Source of the DNA: Terfezia claveryi
Taxonomy: Eukaryota; Ascomycota; Pezizomycetes; Pezizales; Pezizaceae
NCBI GenBank assembly: GCA_015179025.1
Contig: WHUX01000348.1
Location: forward strand, 1 to 40,223
DNA: 40,223 nucleotides
Direction: 5' to 3'
Part shown: positions 11,017 through 22,900 of the stretch, in pieces
Layout of the letters: every line of letters begins with the position of its first letter
How positions within the stretch are numbered: the stretch's first letter is position 1
Made by a program: the position numbers and the translations under genes
Notes under the pieces: model-generated
What the model was told of the DNA's origin: nothing
Database searches by the model: none
Seen by the model: the letters and a program-made list of their open reading frames with translations, nothing else

Positions 11017-11694
11017 TGTAATGAATAGTACTAGACAGTATTTATTCAGTACTGTTTATACAATCTATATCCATAGGCACGGACGTTTGTGTATTTCGAT
11101 TTTGCTGAGGTAAGACCTCAGAAGGGTAGAGAGATTACTATGTAGGACATTCCCAGAGGAAATAGTAATTAACTGGTGTAATCTATCTTATATGATTGGT
11201 GCTATCTAAGCTATGTGATCTTGATCTGATCGGAATATAGGCTTGCTTGCTCTGTGTACTTGCTTGTTGCTTCTTGTCTTTCTGTGGATTCCAGAGGGAA
11301 TCCAGCGGCCTATTTATAATCCTCTGAGATCTGATGACTAAGGAAATAAATACAATAAAGAGTGGCATACCAGAAGGTGGTGCACTATACAAAAGGGGTC
11401 ATGTGGCTATAGTAATGAGTCACACACTTTAAACGATGGTCATGTGGCCATAGTAATGAGTCACACGCCTTAAACAGAGGTCACGCAGCCAAACTGAGGG
11501 TGTCTTCATATAGCAAGTGCTATGGAACTTTCTATGGCAAATTCCGCGTGCTATGGACGCTTATAAAGCAATAGAAGGTAGTTTAAGGCTAGTCCTTTAA
11601 CCGAGAGGCTTAGTTACATAACATAGTAGTAATATAGGAAATACAAAAGTATATAATTAATTATATAAGCAATGAAACAACGTTCTCGATTACA
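11017..11694 (-). repeat. 3' LTR of element B
   Basis: This 678-bp LTR matches the reverse complement of A's LTRs. On the given strand it starts TGTAATGAATAG and ends TCGATTACA. It contains the reversed TATA box (TATTTATA, about 11307-11314) and the U3 repeats at about 11395-11490. Confidence 0.92.
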
Positions 11695-11722
11695 CTTCCC
11701 TACATAGAAGGATTTCCTATCC

Positions 11723-12810
11723 TTACTTCTCTTGCTCTACCATATTGGTTTCCATACATCCTAAGATTTGATGCATTGTTAATACATTTGCATGAACATG
11801 AATATCCTTTGTATTTCCTTGACTCATGATTCTATCTCGTTCTTATTGGATGAGAGCTCGGGTCTCATCTCTAGTTCATGGTCCTTGTTTTCCTTTAGTT
11901 TTTCGACATCTCTTGAATGTATCTTCCATACATCCAGTCGTCCAGAAGTCTTGAAGAATTTCGGTGGTGATGTCCTTGGCGTTTACCTAGGAATCATGTT
12001 TAGGAGAGTATCCTAGCCATCTGACCTTATATTGTCTTTCTCCAGTTCGAGGAGCTGTTCTGAATTCTAATACCTTTTCAACTTCATAACGATCATCTTG
12101 AATTGGTCCTGGTTCCTGAGATTGTCTGTGAGGGAACTGGGTAGGATTATTTTTATAGTATGGTTTGTGTTTGCTAATATGAAAAGTATTATATATGAGG
12201 TGGAGGTCAGGTTGACTGGATAGGTCTAGGCTATAGTTATTACGTTTCCAATTACTAGAAATAATGGGAAATGGGCCTAGCCATTTTGGTTTGAGTTTGG
12301 GTGAGACATTCGATAGGTTAATGTTTTCTGAGGAAAGCATAACTTGTTGTCCAACTGAAAATTTTGCTGTATTGGCTAGTCATTTTTTTGTTTGAGATGC
12401 TTGAGTCTTCTTAGTGTCATATAGGTTTTTAGACATTACCTCATGACATTTGTTTGCTGGTACATATATATTAATGGGGTATGGAAGTATCGATATACTA
12501 AGATGTGCATTAAATTCAAATAGTGTGGAAAAGAGACTATTCTGTCTAGCAGCATTATACCTAGAGTTTAGTTTCAACTGTATCTCTGATAGTTTCTGTA
12601 GCCAATCAAATCCTTTGATTTTACAAGCTTTTGCTACTTGTAGAATTTCTTTGTTCACAATTTCCGATTGTTTGTCTGCACGTGGATGATATGCGGTGGA
12701 CGGTTCCAACTTGATTCCTTTATTCCTAGCCCAATCTTGTAAGTATGTTAACATAAAAAGAATGTTGTGGTCAAAAACAATACAAAAAGGGTATCCCATA
12801 GTCAGGACTA
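11723..12810 (-). pseudogene. Element B pol: integrase C-terminal half and chromodomain
   Basis: Read from 12810 downward, the frame gives FDHNILFMLTYLQDWARNKG, then TAYHPRADKQSEIVNKEILQ, the integrase core with the E of the D,D-35-E triad. Then follow the GPF/Y-type stretch (KWLGPFPIISSN) and the chromodomain (YKVRWLGYSPKHDSW, about 11990-12110), with the pol stop at 11723-11725. The usual FDRD is FDHN and ADGQ is ADKQ. The upstream half of integrase is at 14614-15400, split off by the long-inverted-repeat element. A frame break lies near 12350. The chromodomain would tether integration to marked chromatin. Confidence 0.85.
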
Positions 12811-13349
12811 CCCTTGCAAGCCTACTAGTGAGCAGCCACCGTCTAGTGCACACCTCTGCAAAACCCCCTGCAACAGCGTCTCCAGCCACAACTCGTAAGA
12901 TATCATGAGCATAGTGATTCTGACTAAATACATATCTATGAAAATGAGTACGCTCTACAACATGGTTATGCTCACATCCTACCAAGATCAACTGAAGACC
13001 CAATATTCCCCTTTCCAACATGACCTTCCCGAAGACCCACCCCCACCCTCTCAACCACTCGTATAGGCTAGGTATCCAGCGGGTGAGCCTATGACGACTA
13101 GAAGGCCATTTTCTGGTATCTATATTCATGTTATAACAGCCTCTAGGGCAGCAGCCGCCAATATAACTAAAATTTATACAATCTACAACAGCGCTCCAAA
13201 ATAAACTATTTTCAGAATTAACTAACTTACTTTATATATACTAGTCTGAACTCCCCACCTTCCCCTTCTGCAACCTGCCCCTCTACAGCATTCTCAATCA
13301 CTACGGAGAGGTCCCCAATCGCTCTAAAAGCTCCAATAGCTCCAATACT
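12811..13349 (+). repeat. Left inverted arm of the TA element
   Basis: It pairs with 14086-14611. The outer ~130 bp are very similar and the inner part diverges with gaps. Shared landmarks include GAGCAGCCACCGTCTAGTGC near the end and CAGCCTCTAGGGCAGCAGCC in the middle. Confidence 0.8.
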
Positions 13350-14085
13350 GCCTCCCTTCAAGAACTATCCTCCTAACAGCTACTCCCTCTACCTATACAC
13401 CAAATATTGCACAAATAGGCCTATAACAACTAGGAGACCTATGCCTAGTATCTACCTCCAGCACTGAAGGTGGAGCGTGCAAAATGGTAACAATGGAAGG
13501 CCTCAATTCAAGGTACTAATCTCCCAAATAAGCAATTCCGAGAGCTATTATCCAATTAACCAAATACACCTTATTTATGCCCTCCTAGATCTAGTCTCAT
13601 TCCTAGATCCGCCTGATCTGAACTCTCCTCCAGAGCTTGAAAAATGCCTCGAGAAAGGTGATAAAAGCGGCTATTGGAGCCCAGAATTAGGGGGGGGTAT
13701 TGGAGTTCCAGAGCTACTAGTATTAGAGACCCCTACGAGGGTGCTAAAGCATTACCAATACCAATGCGGAACAGTTGGTAGAGCACTGAGTTACTCGGTA
13801 TATAGGTTGGCACTAGGCTGGACACTAGGTTGGATGCTAGATTGGGCGCTGCCTATATAGTCCGGTTGGAACAAGGACACTATAGTGGATACTAGCTAGA
13901 TAGTAGGTCAGGCACACCAGGCTGACGTTAGACTAATGCTCGATTAATCAGACTATGCTCGCCTACTGGCGGGTACTTAGATATTGGGAAATATCGATGA
14001 TGGGGAACAAATGGTTGAAATGAGGGGGTTGCAACAATCTTAGAAACCCCCCAATTACAAGCAACCCATAAAGGCCAAAGAGGGG
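13350..14085. other. Central part of the TA element, no gene seen
   Basis: A 127-codon plus-strand frame (13477-13860) has no recognisable domain; its last third is a local direct repeat based on 'CTAGGCTGGACA' (about 13806-13850). I regard it as noncoding. It also holds further short copies of 'GGTATTGGAG', which is part of the inverted arms. Confidence 0.55.
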
Positions 14086-14611
14086 GTATTGGAGCTTTTA
14101 GAGCTATTGGAGGCCTTTCCGTAGTAATTGAGAATGCTGCGGAGTCATGGTTATAGAAGGGGGAAAGGCTAGGGTCCAGGATAGTATAGATAGAGCAAAT
14201 TTAGTAAATTCTTAAAATAGCTCGTTTTGGGTTTTTTTTGATTGCATACCATTCCATCATATTCAAGGCTGCTGCCCTAGAGGCTGTTTTGAGATGAATA
14301 TAGGTACCAGGAAATGGCCTTCTAGTCGTCATAGGCTCTCCTGCTAGATACCAGGCCTATAACAGGCATTGAGGGGGTGGGGGTGGCTCTTCGGGGAGGT
14401 CATATTGGAAAAGGGAATATTGAGTCTTTGGTTGACCTTGGTGGGATATGAACATAACCATGTTGTAGAGCGTACTCTCTTCCATGGCTATGCATTTAGC
14501 CGGAATCACTATGCTCATGATATATCACGAGTGTGGCTGGAAACGCTGTTGCAAGAGGGTTTGCAGGGATGTGCACTAGACGGTGGCTGCTCACTAGTAG
14601 GCTTGCAAGGG
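14086..14611 (-). repeat. Right inverted arm of the TA element
   Basis: Reverse complement of 12811-13349 with substitutions and small gaps. It ends GGCTTGCAAGGG at 14611 and is followed by TA. Confidence 0.8.
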
Positions 14612-14613
14612 TA

Positions 14614-15430
14614 CATGAGTATCAAAGGTAGCAGTACATTGTTCTGCTGTAAAATTATCTGAGACAGGAATAAGAAACTTGAATCCTGATTGTCTGTTGA
14701 CAATCGTCCAAAGTCATAAAATACAAACTATATGATCTTCTTCAACAGAAATATTTAGGTACAAAGTTGAACACTTAGTAAATATAGGTGCTAACTTAAG
14801 AAAATCCATCGATATGTCAGTCTATGGCCTGCTTGGTACATGTAATGGAGTTACAAGTCCAAGTGGTGCCTTGTTGGAATACTTTGTCCATTAACAAGTA
14901 TCACAACTTCTAATATAGTCCTTAGTTGGTTCTGCAAAGGACTGGCAATCATATCGGTCAGTAAGATATTTCATCACATTTTTAATGCCACCATGAGCAG
15001 TTGCTTCATGTGTATCTTTAATAACTAATTCAAGATAGTTCTTACCTTCGATGTTAAAGGTAGAGGGCAAGACTAATCTCCATTGTCCTTGTTGGTTCTT
15101 GACATACAAAAATCCGTCTTTTCTTCTATGATCCTTATGGTTCATAAAGGTATCATAGTAGTTCTTCCAGATAGGACATACTCTCATGCATGATTGATAT
15201 TCAGCTTTCATACCTATACTTTGGTTAAGCCAGTGTATGATAAAGTAGTCATTGTCGTCCTCCCATCCGTTGCTGATGTGTTTCTCTTTAATGAGCTTGT
15301 TAAGGGTCAGTTTGATCCTCATGTTGAAGTCATTGATAGTAGGTTTCTTCTCCTTGCATGTAGAAGCATTATGTCCTGAGAACTTACAGAAATCACAATG
15401 CTGTCTAGAGGTCTTAATGTCTTAAATAAA
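14614..15430 (-). pseudogene. Element B pol: integrase N-terminal half (HHCC finger and first catalytic motif)
   Basis: The minus-strand frame from 15322 to 14891 contains LVIKDTHEATAHGGIKNVMK and ends DYIRSCDTC: His-x4-His-x~30-Cys-x2-Cys, the integrase zinc finger. After it, DISMDFL supplies the first catalytic Asp, and the sequence runs to ATFDTHV at the TA insertion site. The core resumes at 12810. Upstream (about 15322-15430) is the start of the integrase module after the linker. A frame break near 14890 and the insertion make it non-functional. Confidence 0.83.
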
Positions 15431-15439
15431 AGAGGGTGA

Positions 15440-16549
15440 ATCTTCATTAATGGCTACTCGCTTTTTAGAAAAAGTGGTGATGGCGGTGGTGTTGATTGGA
15501 ATTGCGTTGCTGCTGCTAGCGGTTGCAGCTGGTTGTTAAGGTGCATTCCATGGTTGTTGTGGGGCAACAGGAGTATCCATGATCTCCTGTTCCATTTGTC
15601 AGTTGCTCATCTGTTCGGTAGGGTTACTGAACTGAATGCTAGGTTGGAGAGTAGGTCATGTCGGCTTGTTGGTAATCCATCTATTTGCCTATTCTCCGAT
15701 TTCTTGGATAGCTTCTTTGAGGCTAAGAGCTTGTGGAGATGGATAAGCTAGCATTTGTTGTACTGGTGCTAGTTCCTTTTGAGACTCATTTGCAGGTCCG
15801 AGATGTGCAATACGAGTCATAAGGAATTCCTTCTCCTTCTTAAGAACTGAGGCTGACAGGTTAGAGTTCAAACTGCCATATCTGTGGTGGTTGTAGATTG
15901 CGCATGTTTTGACGGTGATTATGTGGTTGTTCATGGCATGGGAGCTGCCATGAGCTGGACAGTAAAAATCATAGCAAAAGAACCAGTGCATCCTTTTGTG
16001 TTGTTGCTAATTGCTATGAGCTAGGTCAATGGCAATTTTCTTTACTTCTTCGGGAGCGAGGGTGTTTTGTTATGCGTTTTCAGAAGATGGAGGCCTATAT
16101 CTTAGTCCAAGAACTATTAAAGGTTTGTTCTTATTTATATTGGGTACACGATCATATCCACTGAAAACTTCTTCTAGTATGGTGGATAGAGTCACATCGT
16201 CTGAGGACTCTTCTTCTTTTATCATGTCATATTCGCTTTCTTCATCTGGGATGCCCTCGAAGTATAGACAGAAGAAATGGTATCTAAGTTCTTCGGCTCT
16301 TCTACAACATTTATTGAAGTCGCAGTCGACATGCTTGAAATTAATAGTTCTGCAAGAAACCATATTATTCTGAGTAGAGGTTTCTGGTAAGTGGAAAGTT
16401 TTTAAAGCGTTGGTAGAGATGTTGTGGTTATAGGTATTGTTAGGAGGATCAATAGTGTTGGAAATATAATTGTCCTCAGTAGTGGGAGTGTCCAAGTATT
16501 TATGCTTTCTTGATAGAGCATCTGCTATTAAATTTTCCTTTCCTGCGGT
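15440..16549 (-). pseudogene. Element B pol: Cys/His-rich linker between RNase H and integrase
   Basis: After the RNase H end, the minus-strand frame reads GKENLIADALSR (normal RNase H tail), then about 350 residues not found in standard Ty3/gypsy pol. It has a first cluster, FKHVDCDFNKCCRRAEEL, an acidic segment (EEESSD), and a second cluster, FCYDFYCPAHGSSH, followed by CAIYNHHRYG. In A the equivalents read FCRDFYCPVHG and CAICNHHGHG, with more Cys/His intact. The layout suggests zinc binding. The FC..FYC..HG part faintly recalls the cysteine motif upstream of CXC in E(z)-type proteins, but I would not assign it. Stops at 16550-16552 (TAG) and near 16070 break it. Confidence 0.65.
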
Positions 16550-16552
16550 AAG

Positions 16553-17750
16553 CTATATGTCTATATCAAATTCCATTAGGTAATCTTGCCATCGCCTCAA
16601 TTTCTGGCTTGCAGGTGTTTGAGTATGAAAGGTTACTAATGGTTTGTGGTCAGTAAGGATAGTGAACTTGTGACTTCTTAGTTGTGCTTCAAAAAATTTT
16701 AATGAGTCAATAATTGCTAATAATTCCTTTTGAAAGGTAGGATAATTAAGTTGTACTGAATTAAATTTTCTAGAGTGGAAGCATGATGGTCTGATGTACG
16801 TCAATGGTCCTTGACCTATCCAAGATCCTAGTTCTACATCACTAGCATCACAGACTAAATATTTGGGTTCAATAGACTCATTAGTATTCCAGGGTTTTAA
16901 AACATGTGGGGAATTCACGAGTTCCTTAAGTTTTTCAAACGCTGCATTATTAGTATCTGTCCATTCCCATTTCTTTGTTTCTCCTTGCAGTTCTGACAGG
17001 GTGCTTGCATACGACGCTAAGTCAGGAATAAATCTGCTAAGGTAATTAACAATTTCAAGGAATCCTCTAAGATCCTGTTTTCTTGTAGGAGTTGAAAATG
17101 TTAATATAGTAGTCCTCTTCTTCAGGTCTACATGTAATCCATCTGATGTCAAAACGTGTCCTAAGATTTCCAATCTTGGAGTAAAGAACTGGTATTTGCT
17201 TTCTTTGAGATAGAATTTCTCATCCTGTAGACGTTGAAGTACTTTCTTCAATAATTCTACATGTTCTTCATACGTTATTGAGAATATAATGATATTATCA
17301 ATATAGATGATTAAGTTTTTATAGACCATATCTTTAAAAATTTCATGCATAATGCGAACTATGGTAGCAGATGTATTACGATCCCCTCGTTGCATTACTC
17401 TACTTCTGAAATATCCCATATGATATAAAAAGATAAAGTGTTGTTCAGATTCTTTATTAATTCTAATATTAAAAAATCCATTGGCTAAGTCGAGCTTAGT
17501 CCAAATGGGATTCTTTGCTACTAGTTTAATTGCTTCATTAATATCTGGCAATGGGGTATGGTCTGGTTTGACAGCTAAATTGCAGTCTCGACAGTCATTA
17601 ATGTGTCTGGCTTCTTCCGGTTTATTTTGTTTAGGAATAGAGAACATGACTACGGCATTTGTGTTATTTTCTACTCTATATATATGATCTGATGCTTCTT
17701 CTTCGACTAATTTGTCATGGATTTGTTGTCTAAATCGATGTCTTGAAGGT
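16553..17750 (-). pseudogene. Element B pol: reverse transcriptase and RNase H
   Basis: An open frame of about 364 codons (17647-16553) extends at its 5' end into a region homologous to 4390-4500 of A. RT motifs seen: HINDCRDCNLAVKPDHTPLP, WTKLDLANGFFNIRI, MGYFRSRVMQRGD, and the catalytic box YIDN (17294-17305), where A has YIDD. RNase H follows: YLVCDASDVELGSWIGQ, FQKELLAIIDSL and TDHKPL. The Asp-to-Asn change removes a metal ligand of RT, so this copy should be inactive even though the frame is open. The frame ends at a TAG (16550-16552) where A has CAG. Confidence 0.9.
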
Positions 17751-18500
17751 CACCAATTTAGTATCAAAGTAGCTTCTACTTTTAGTTTAATAGAGTGATT
17801 AATCTTTCTTAGTTGCGGTAATTCCGGTGGAATTGTTTTGGGAAATAATAAGGGAAACTCCATTACAGGGTTGAATTGTTTCTGTACTATAGAAACAGCT
17901 GTTACGAGTTCTCTTTCTGAGTTGGTTTCTTCTGCATCGCTAATATTTTCCTAATTATCTGGTTTACTATAATCTGTAACTAATTCACAGCTGACCTATG
18001 TATTTGCTGATCTTATACCATTTGCCATGGTTCTAGATCCCTTCCATACACTTAGCTGGAATTGTAGAATGTTTTCTAGTTGGATAGTAACTAGTTCCTG
18101 ATGGGCAGAGATTATTGCTAACACTTTGCTGAGAGCAGGTTCTCCTAGTATCATGTCCTATCCAGGCAAATGAGCTACATAGAATGTTCGTTCTTCTACA
18201 TAACCTATCCAATCAAGTTTGATAGTACACACTTTGTCTATCGTTCCTTTTAAGCCTTTAATTGCAGTACTTAATGATTTCTTCTCGATACTTCTAGTCG
18301 GTATTTTGTATAGGTGTACAAATTGAGAATGGATTAAGTCTCCTTCCTTCATTTGGAGATCAATTAAAGCTAGTGTGGGGTGTTCGTTAGCTTTAACAAA
18401 TACCTTGCTAAAATCTAGTACCTGTCTTGACAAGGGTCGTTCCTTAATTTTATCCTTATTGTTTTTATCCTTGGTGGCTATCGGTATAGCTAAATCTTGT
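17751..18500 (-). pseudogene. Element B pol: protease-like region and linker to RT
   Basis: The frame from about 18440 gives FVKANEHPTLALIDLQMKEG, then DLIHSQFVHLYKIPTRSIEK and KLDWIGYVEERTFYVAHLPG. This is the position of the retroviral-type aspartic protease, and a D followed by about 30 residues and a hydrophobic 'DWIGY' strand fits the fold. However, the active site is D-L-Q rather than D-S/T-G, in both A and B, so it looks like a family trait. From 18157 to 17751 the frame is broken by stops. Confidence 0.7.
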
Positions 18501-19535
18501 GCGGCTGTATACATAGGTACTTTATTTTGTCGTTTCCTACAGTCCTTGTAGGAGTATCCAGGGTTCCAACACCATAGACATTTCTTGTCTCTAATTAATT
18601 GCATCTTCATCTTCTGATCCAATTTTTTTGTGATGGTGTCTCAATCTGAGTCCTTCCGTTTTTCTGTATTGGGTTTGGTATTAGAATAGCTGCTAGGATT
18701 AAATCCTGTTTTTTGTCATTGATTCTGATCCCTGCGTGGACTGTAACTCCGATTTTCATTCTGAGAGTGTTGTCATCGAGATGTATTTATTGTTGGTGGT
18801 AGGGCAATATCTTTCTTAGAAGCTTCATATGACTCCGCTTGATGCACGAGCTAATCATATGACCATTCTTCTTTGATTAAAGGAATTAATGTAGCTGACA
18901 TATATGGTAGCAGGTGATTAAGAAACTTTCTTCTTTTTACTTCCTGTAATATTGATTGTTTGCCATCCTTGTCAATCAATTTGATTTGTATTTCAGTAAG
19001 CCAGTTGGCGAACTATTTAATTTCCATGTGACGTCTGTTCTTGTATGGTGTGGCTGTCTCCTATCGTTTCCACAAAATGTCCTTACTAGTAGAGAGTATC
19101 AGAAAATCCCTTAGTACTAGTATAAATCTAAAGAATGTCGCATTCTTTCCTTTTTCTCTTAGGAATTGATTATAAGTAGTGAGTGCGCTTCCTTCCATTC
19201 TGAATCCAACAATTTCCAAAGCTGAAGCGCCTTCCAAATCTATTCCTTTGATGACAAACCAATGTTGCATTGCTGTGGCCTAAGAGTCAAAATATTGTGA
19301 GTCTTGCCATTTTTTGTCTTCTTCTCTTATTTTTTCTAGTAGATCAATCTTTATCCCTTTTAAAGCATTCGTTGCTTTATAGTTACCTGTTGTAACCATT
19401 CCTGTTGTAGATTCCCATTGCTAGTGTTCAACTAATTTTCCTCGTTTGGGTTTTCTTTTAAGAGTTTGACTTGCAACTGATAATGCCTTATCAGAGTCTG
19501 AGCTATCATCTCCGCTATCATCAGGGTTTCGTCCT
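18501..19535 (-). pseudogene. Element B gag, 3' part (capsid and zinc knuckle)
   Basis: This continues the gag started at 30218 after the 9.9-kb insertion of P1. Frames carry QLQVKLLKENPNEEN, then WFVIKGIDLEGASALEIVGF and LREKGKNATFF (capsid), then the knuckle at 18539-18580, CLWCWNPGYSYKDC. There the His ligand has become Tyr (A keeps His). Several stops occur around 18630-19060. The product would have been the RNA-binding structural protein of the particle. Confidence 0.82.
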
Positions 19536-19547
19536 CATCAGGAACGA
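19536..19547 (+). repeat. P1 left terminal inverted repeat
   Basis: CATCAGGAACGA, perfectly inverted at 29453-29464. The junction with gag of B is defined by alignment to element A near 2620-2635. Confidence 0.85.
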
Positions 19548-19926
19548 TTTTCTTACGCCGCAACACCATCACCAAGCGCCCTGACGATAGTTGCCTGCTA
19601 GCTGGGCGCCTGATGCCTCCAGGACGTTTTGTCACCACGGCGCAACTGGTTGTAGTCTGACGCCCCAGCGTTGAAAGATGTAGTCTGACGCCCCGGCGCT
19701 GAGTGCTTCAGGTTTCGCCGCAAGGGGTCACCAGGTGTCCTGACAATGCCCGGTCCTCATCTAGATCCTGACCGCCCTCGTGCCGTTACCACCAGGGTGC
19801 AGATCTATTGTACTCATCCTGGACTCTCACCATCTTAACTTAGACCTTCACAATGTCCCCGCTCATACTGCATCCACAAACAATCACACTGAGAATTCTG
19901 ATTTTTAGATCACAACTAATTCAATT
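19548..19926. other. P1 left subterminal region
   Basis: GC-rich, with many GCGCC, GACGCC and ACGCCGC words. It has a direct repeat TGTAGTCTGACGCCCC at 19651-19666 and 19679-19694. These are likely transposase-binding sites by analogy with CACTA-like subterminal repeats. The rest (about 19740-19926) is the 3' untranslated side of the transposase gene. Confidence 0.6.
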
Positions 19927-22900
19927 CTATTCATACAACTCATTCCACGTACTGAAATCTATCCTGTTGTTCACCAACCAGACCCTCCCCTTCTCTAATG
20001 GTATCAGATGAGCCATCCCCTCTATATCTAAAATTCTTATAAAATGCATATCGAGTTGCTCGTCCCTGAATTCCATTCGTATCATCCCTTCCTCACTATG
20101 TGGTCTCCTTGGACCCTTTACCTGCATTAACCTTACGTATGCTACCTCATGTTCACCCTGTATCCCGTCCCATACCCTGAACACCCCTTCTAACCTCCCC
20201 ACCGTCCTCCCATCCAGTTTACCATTGGAGTTTTCGCATCTTGGTCTCCGCCGAACCCAAACCCAATCCGCTCGCACATCTCCTGTCTTTCGGAATCCCT
20301 GATTACCAGTCCATCGCACGTGATGTATTTCGGTGCCATCCCCCTGAAATTGTTGAACTGGAACCGCAATGCTATCGAAGTATTCTCCCCGGTACCTTCC
20401 TATCTGCCCAATGTCCCCTCCCATCCCCTCTGAATTACCATTCAATCTCATGTACTCCTGGAACTTCAACACCAAGTTCGGGATCCTCAGTATGCTCGCC
20501 AGGGTTGTGAGCGTCTCCGGACTACCACTCTGAGCCTGCTTCCGCCCTCGCAATACCGGATTTCGGGGTTTCACTTTTTTACCGGGGTTGCTTTTCTCCA
20601 ACGTTGCCACCAGGCTCTTAATATCACTTCCCAAATTTAACTCCTTATCCCACGCACACAAATTCAACTCTAACATCTTAAATACACCTTCCCTCGCAAG
20701 ACTATCTAGAACCTGCGAACTGGCGTCAACTCTATTCGAGCGGCGATAAGCGTCTTTCAGGGGCTTGTGAAGGGTCTCCGTAATCTCGGTAGAAAACTGG
20801 GGTAGCGTTCCAAAACGTACAACTTGTTCAGCATAATGTGTTAGCAAGTGCAACTTTGGGTAGTTGAATATCGCTTGGCCTAGAATCTCCTGTACCAAGT
20901 TTTGCCGTTCTTGTCGATTTACAGATGCTTCCTTTGCCTTCTTCCTTGCAGTGACTTCAAAATAACTGGAAATCGTGCTTTGACGAGCCTGAGAAGCAGC
21001 CATATCTTTAGACGCTCCTTTAGCTCGCTTGTGATCTGACTTAGAAGCACGAAATTCTGCAAAGACATGTTTGTACTTGTGGAAATCCTCCAGGTACTTA
21101 GACATATATTTGATGGTCTCTGGTGTGTGACTTCGATATTGGGCAATCAGACAGAAATCCGATAGGGCGCGAATAGCTTGAATAGCAATTTTCAAATCAC
21201 TCTGAGCAGCAGGCGGTAGACGACTGGTGTCCTCCTCTCGACGCATGGCGGCTGTAAAACACGCAAGTATTACTCTTCCTACCCCTCGCATTTTCGTACC
21301 ACTCCACATTGTGATTTGGCGATATTGCTTCTTTGGCGGGTTAAACCCTGGATATGGTGGTAAACTGCCCCATATTTCGTCGAAAACGGGAAGGCGTTTA
21401 TGTTTCCCCAAAAACCCCTGCACCCAATCCATAATATTCTTTTGGACTCCTAAAAGTATATTATGAAGTATATCTGCTCGGACTATTGTTGGTGGGTGGA
21501 CATTTGGGAGGCCCCAAAGTGCATTCTGGATTGGTTTAACATCTGCTTTAGCTAATCTGTTTGGCACATACTTAAATTAGTTACCTCCTCCAGCAATATT
21601 TATCCAGTTACAACTTACGCATCATTATCACTAGCTTCCCAAAGACGCTCATAGGCAGCATGATCACGGTCACTATACGGTCGTTTGGGCCACAATCTAA
21701 GCTGATCTCGGCTCGCTACGCAAATTGCACACCGGTTGACTTTGATGCAATGAATATTAACATTCTCCATATGATCTGCAAGCCATGCTGATAAAATAGG
21801 GACACAGCGCCGGATGTTTTCGTCCCCACAGACCATCTCACATCCGCCGGCCTTTCATGAGTCAGCGATAGCCCTAGAACGTCTGCTGGACGGACGGAAA
21901 CTCACATTAAAAACTTGGACTAGGGGGGCTAATATTCGTTCGATGAGTCGGTGTTGCGTTTCTAAAGTATCATATTCCTAGTCCTGAACCGAAAATCCAC
22001 TCAGAGACTTAGTTCGTTTAGGGCCAATTGGCAACAGAGCTATCAGAATCCATGCTTGGTTGGACGGCTTGTTTCGCATATCAGAAGGAATGTTTCCCAA
22101 ACTCATGAAAATCGGCCACAATTTTTTATCCCCAGAAAAGTTTGTCAAGCATGTTTGATCAGACGTTATTAGGATAGGTATGAGAGTGGTGCCAATGGGT
22201 AGGGTCATCTGGTGGCTCGTAAGTGTCTGGTAACAAAGCGAATTTGTAGTAACTATCCCGTCAAAAACATACCTGCATATCCCACCACCATTCCGCCGTA
22301 TGCATCTCTATGTAAACTCTAGAGCCGTGTAGATCAAACTCACGCCTTGGTGCGAATACCAGATCCCGGGCGTACACTTTCTGGCGGAGAAGATACCGAA
22401 TGTACTCAACAGCGTCTCTATAAAAAAATTGGACGCCTGTTTGCAGGTGAAAATCCACAGTCCCATTCCGCCACTCCGGTTGGTCTACCAATCCACGCAT
22501 TTTCTTACGCCACGTATAACCAGACTTGTACCCGACTGCTAGTGTCCTGAAAGCATCCATAGGGAGCAGTTCATCGTGGAAAAATCGGTCAATCTGTCGC
22601 ATTGAAGTTTTGCTCTCATGGAAGAACCAGGCAAGCTTATATTCATAAGCATTCGTGAATGGTGACAATGGATTCCATGACGGGTCCCGAATATGAGTGA
22701 ATAATGACTGACGTATAACGTGTCCGACCTGCAGGCTGGGTGGAAGACACTGTCCGACAGATGTAGCTGGATCCAGAGCGTCCAGTACTTCCCCCCTAGT
22801 GTCTCGTGTTTCGATGCTGACGAGAATATTATTGTTGGTATCCAAAGAAACTATCGGTCTGCTGGGGTGAGCATTTCCTCCGGTCAAATTACCCAGCCGG

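Larger units (their letters stand above)
12811..14611. mobile_element. Long-inverted-repeat DNA element in integrase of B (TA target duplication)
   Basis: The ends are CCCTTGCAAGCCTAC at 12811 and its reverse complement ending at 14611. The flanking TA (12809-12810 and 14612-14613) is a 2-bp duplication: element A has the uninterrupted integrase sequence with one TA at the same place. Inverted arms of about 530 bp (12811-13349 and 14086-14611) enclose about 740 bp. There is no transposase. The TA duplication fits the Tc1/mariner-pogo group, but the termini are not ones I recognise, so the superfamily is open. Confidence 0.82.

Noticed and set aside
12380..13129. 249-codon minus-strand frame as one gene
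   Set aside because: Only the part below 12811 is integrase; the rest is the inverted arm of the inserted element.
13477..13860. 127-codon plus-strand frame in the TA element
   Set aside because: No domain, low-complexity end, partly inside a direct repeat; no support as a gene.
14369..14662. 97-codon plus-strand frame
   Set aside because: Runs from an inverted arm of the TA element into antisense integrase; crosses an insertion junction.
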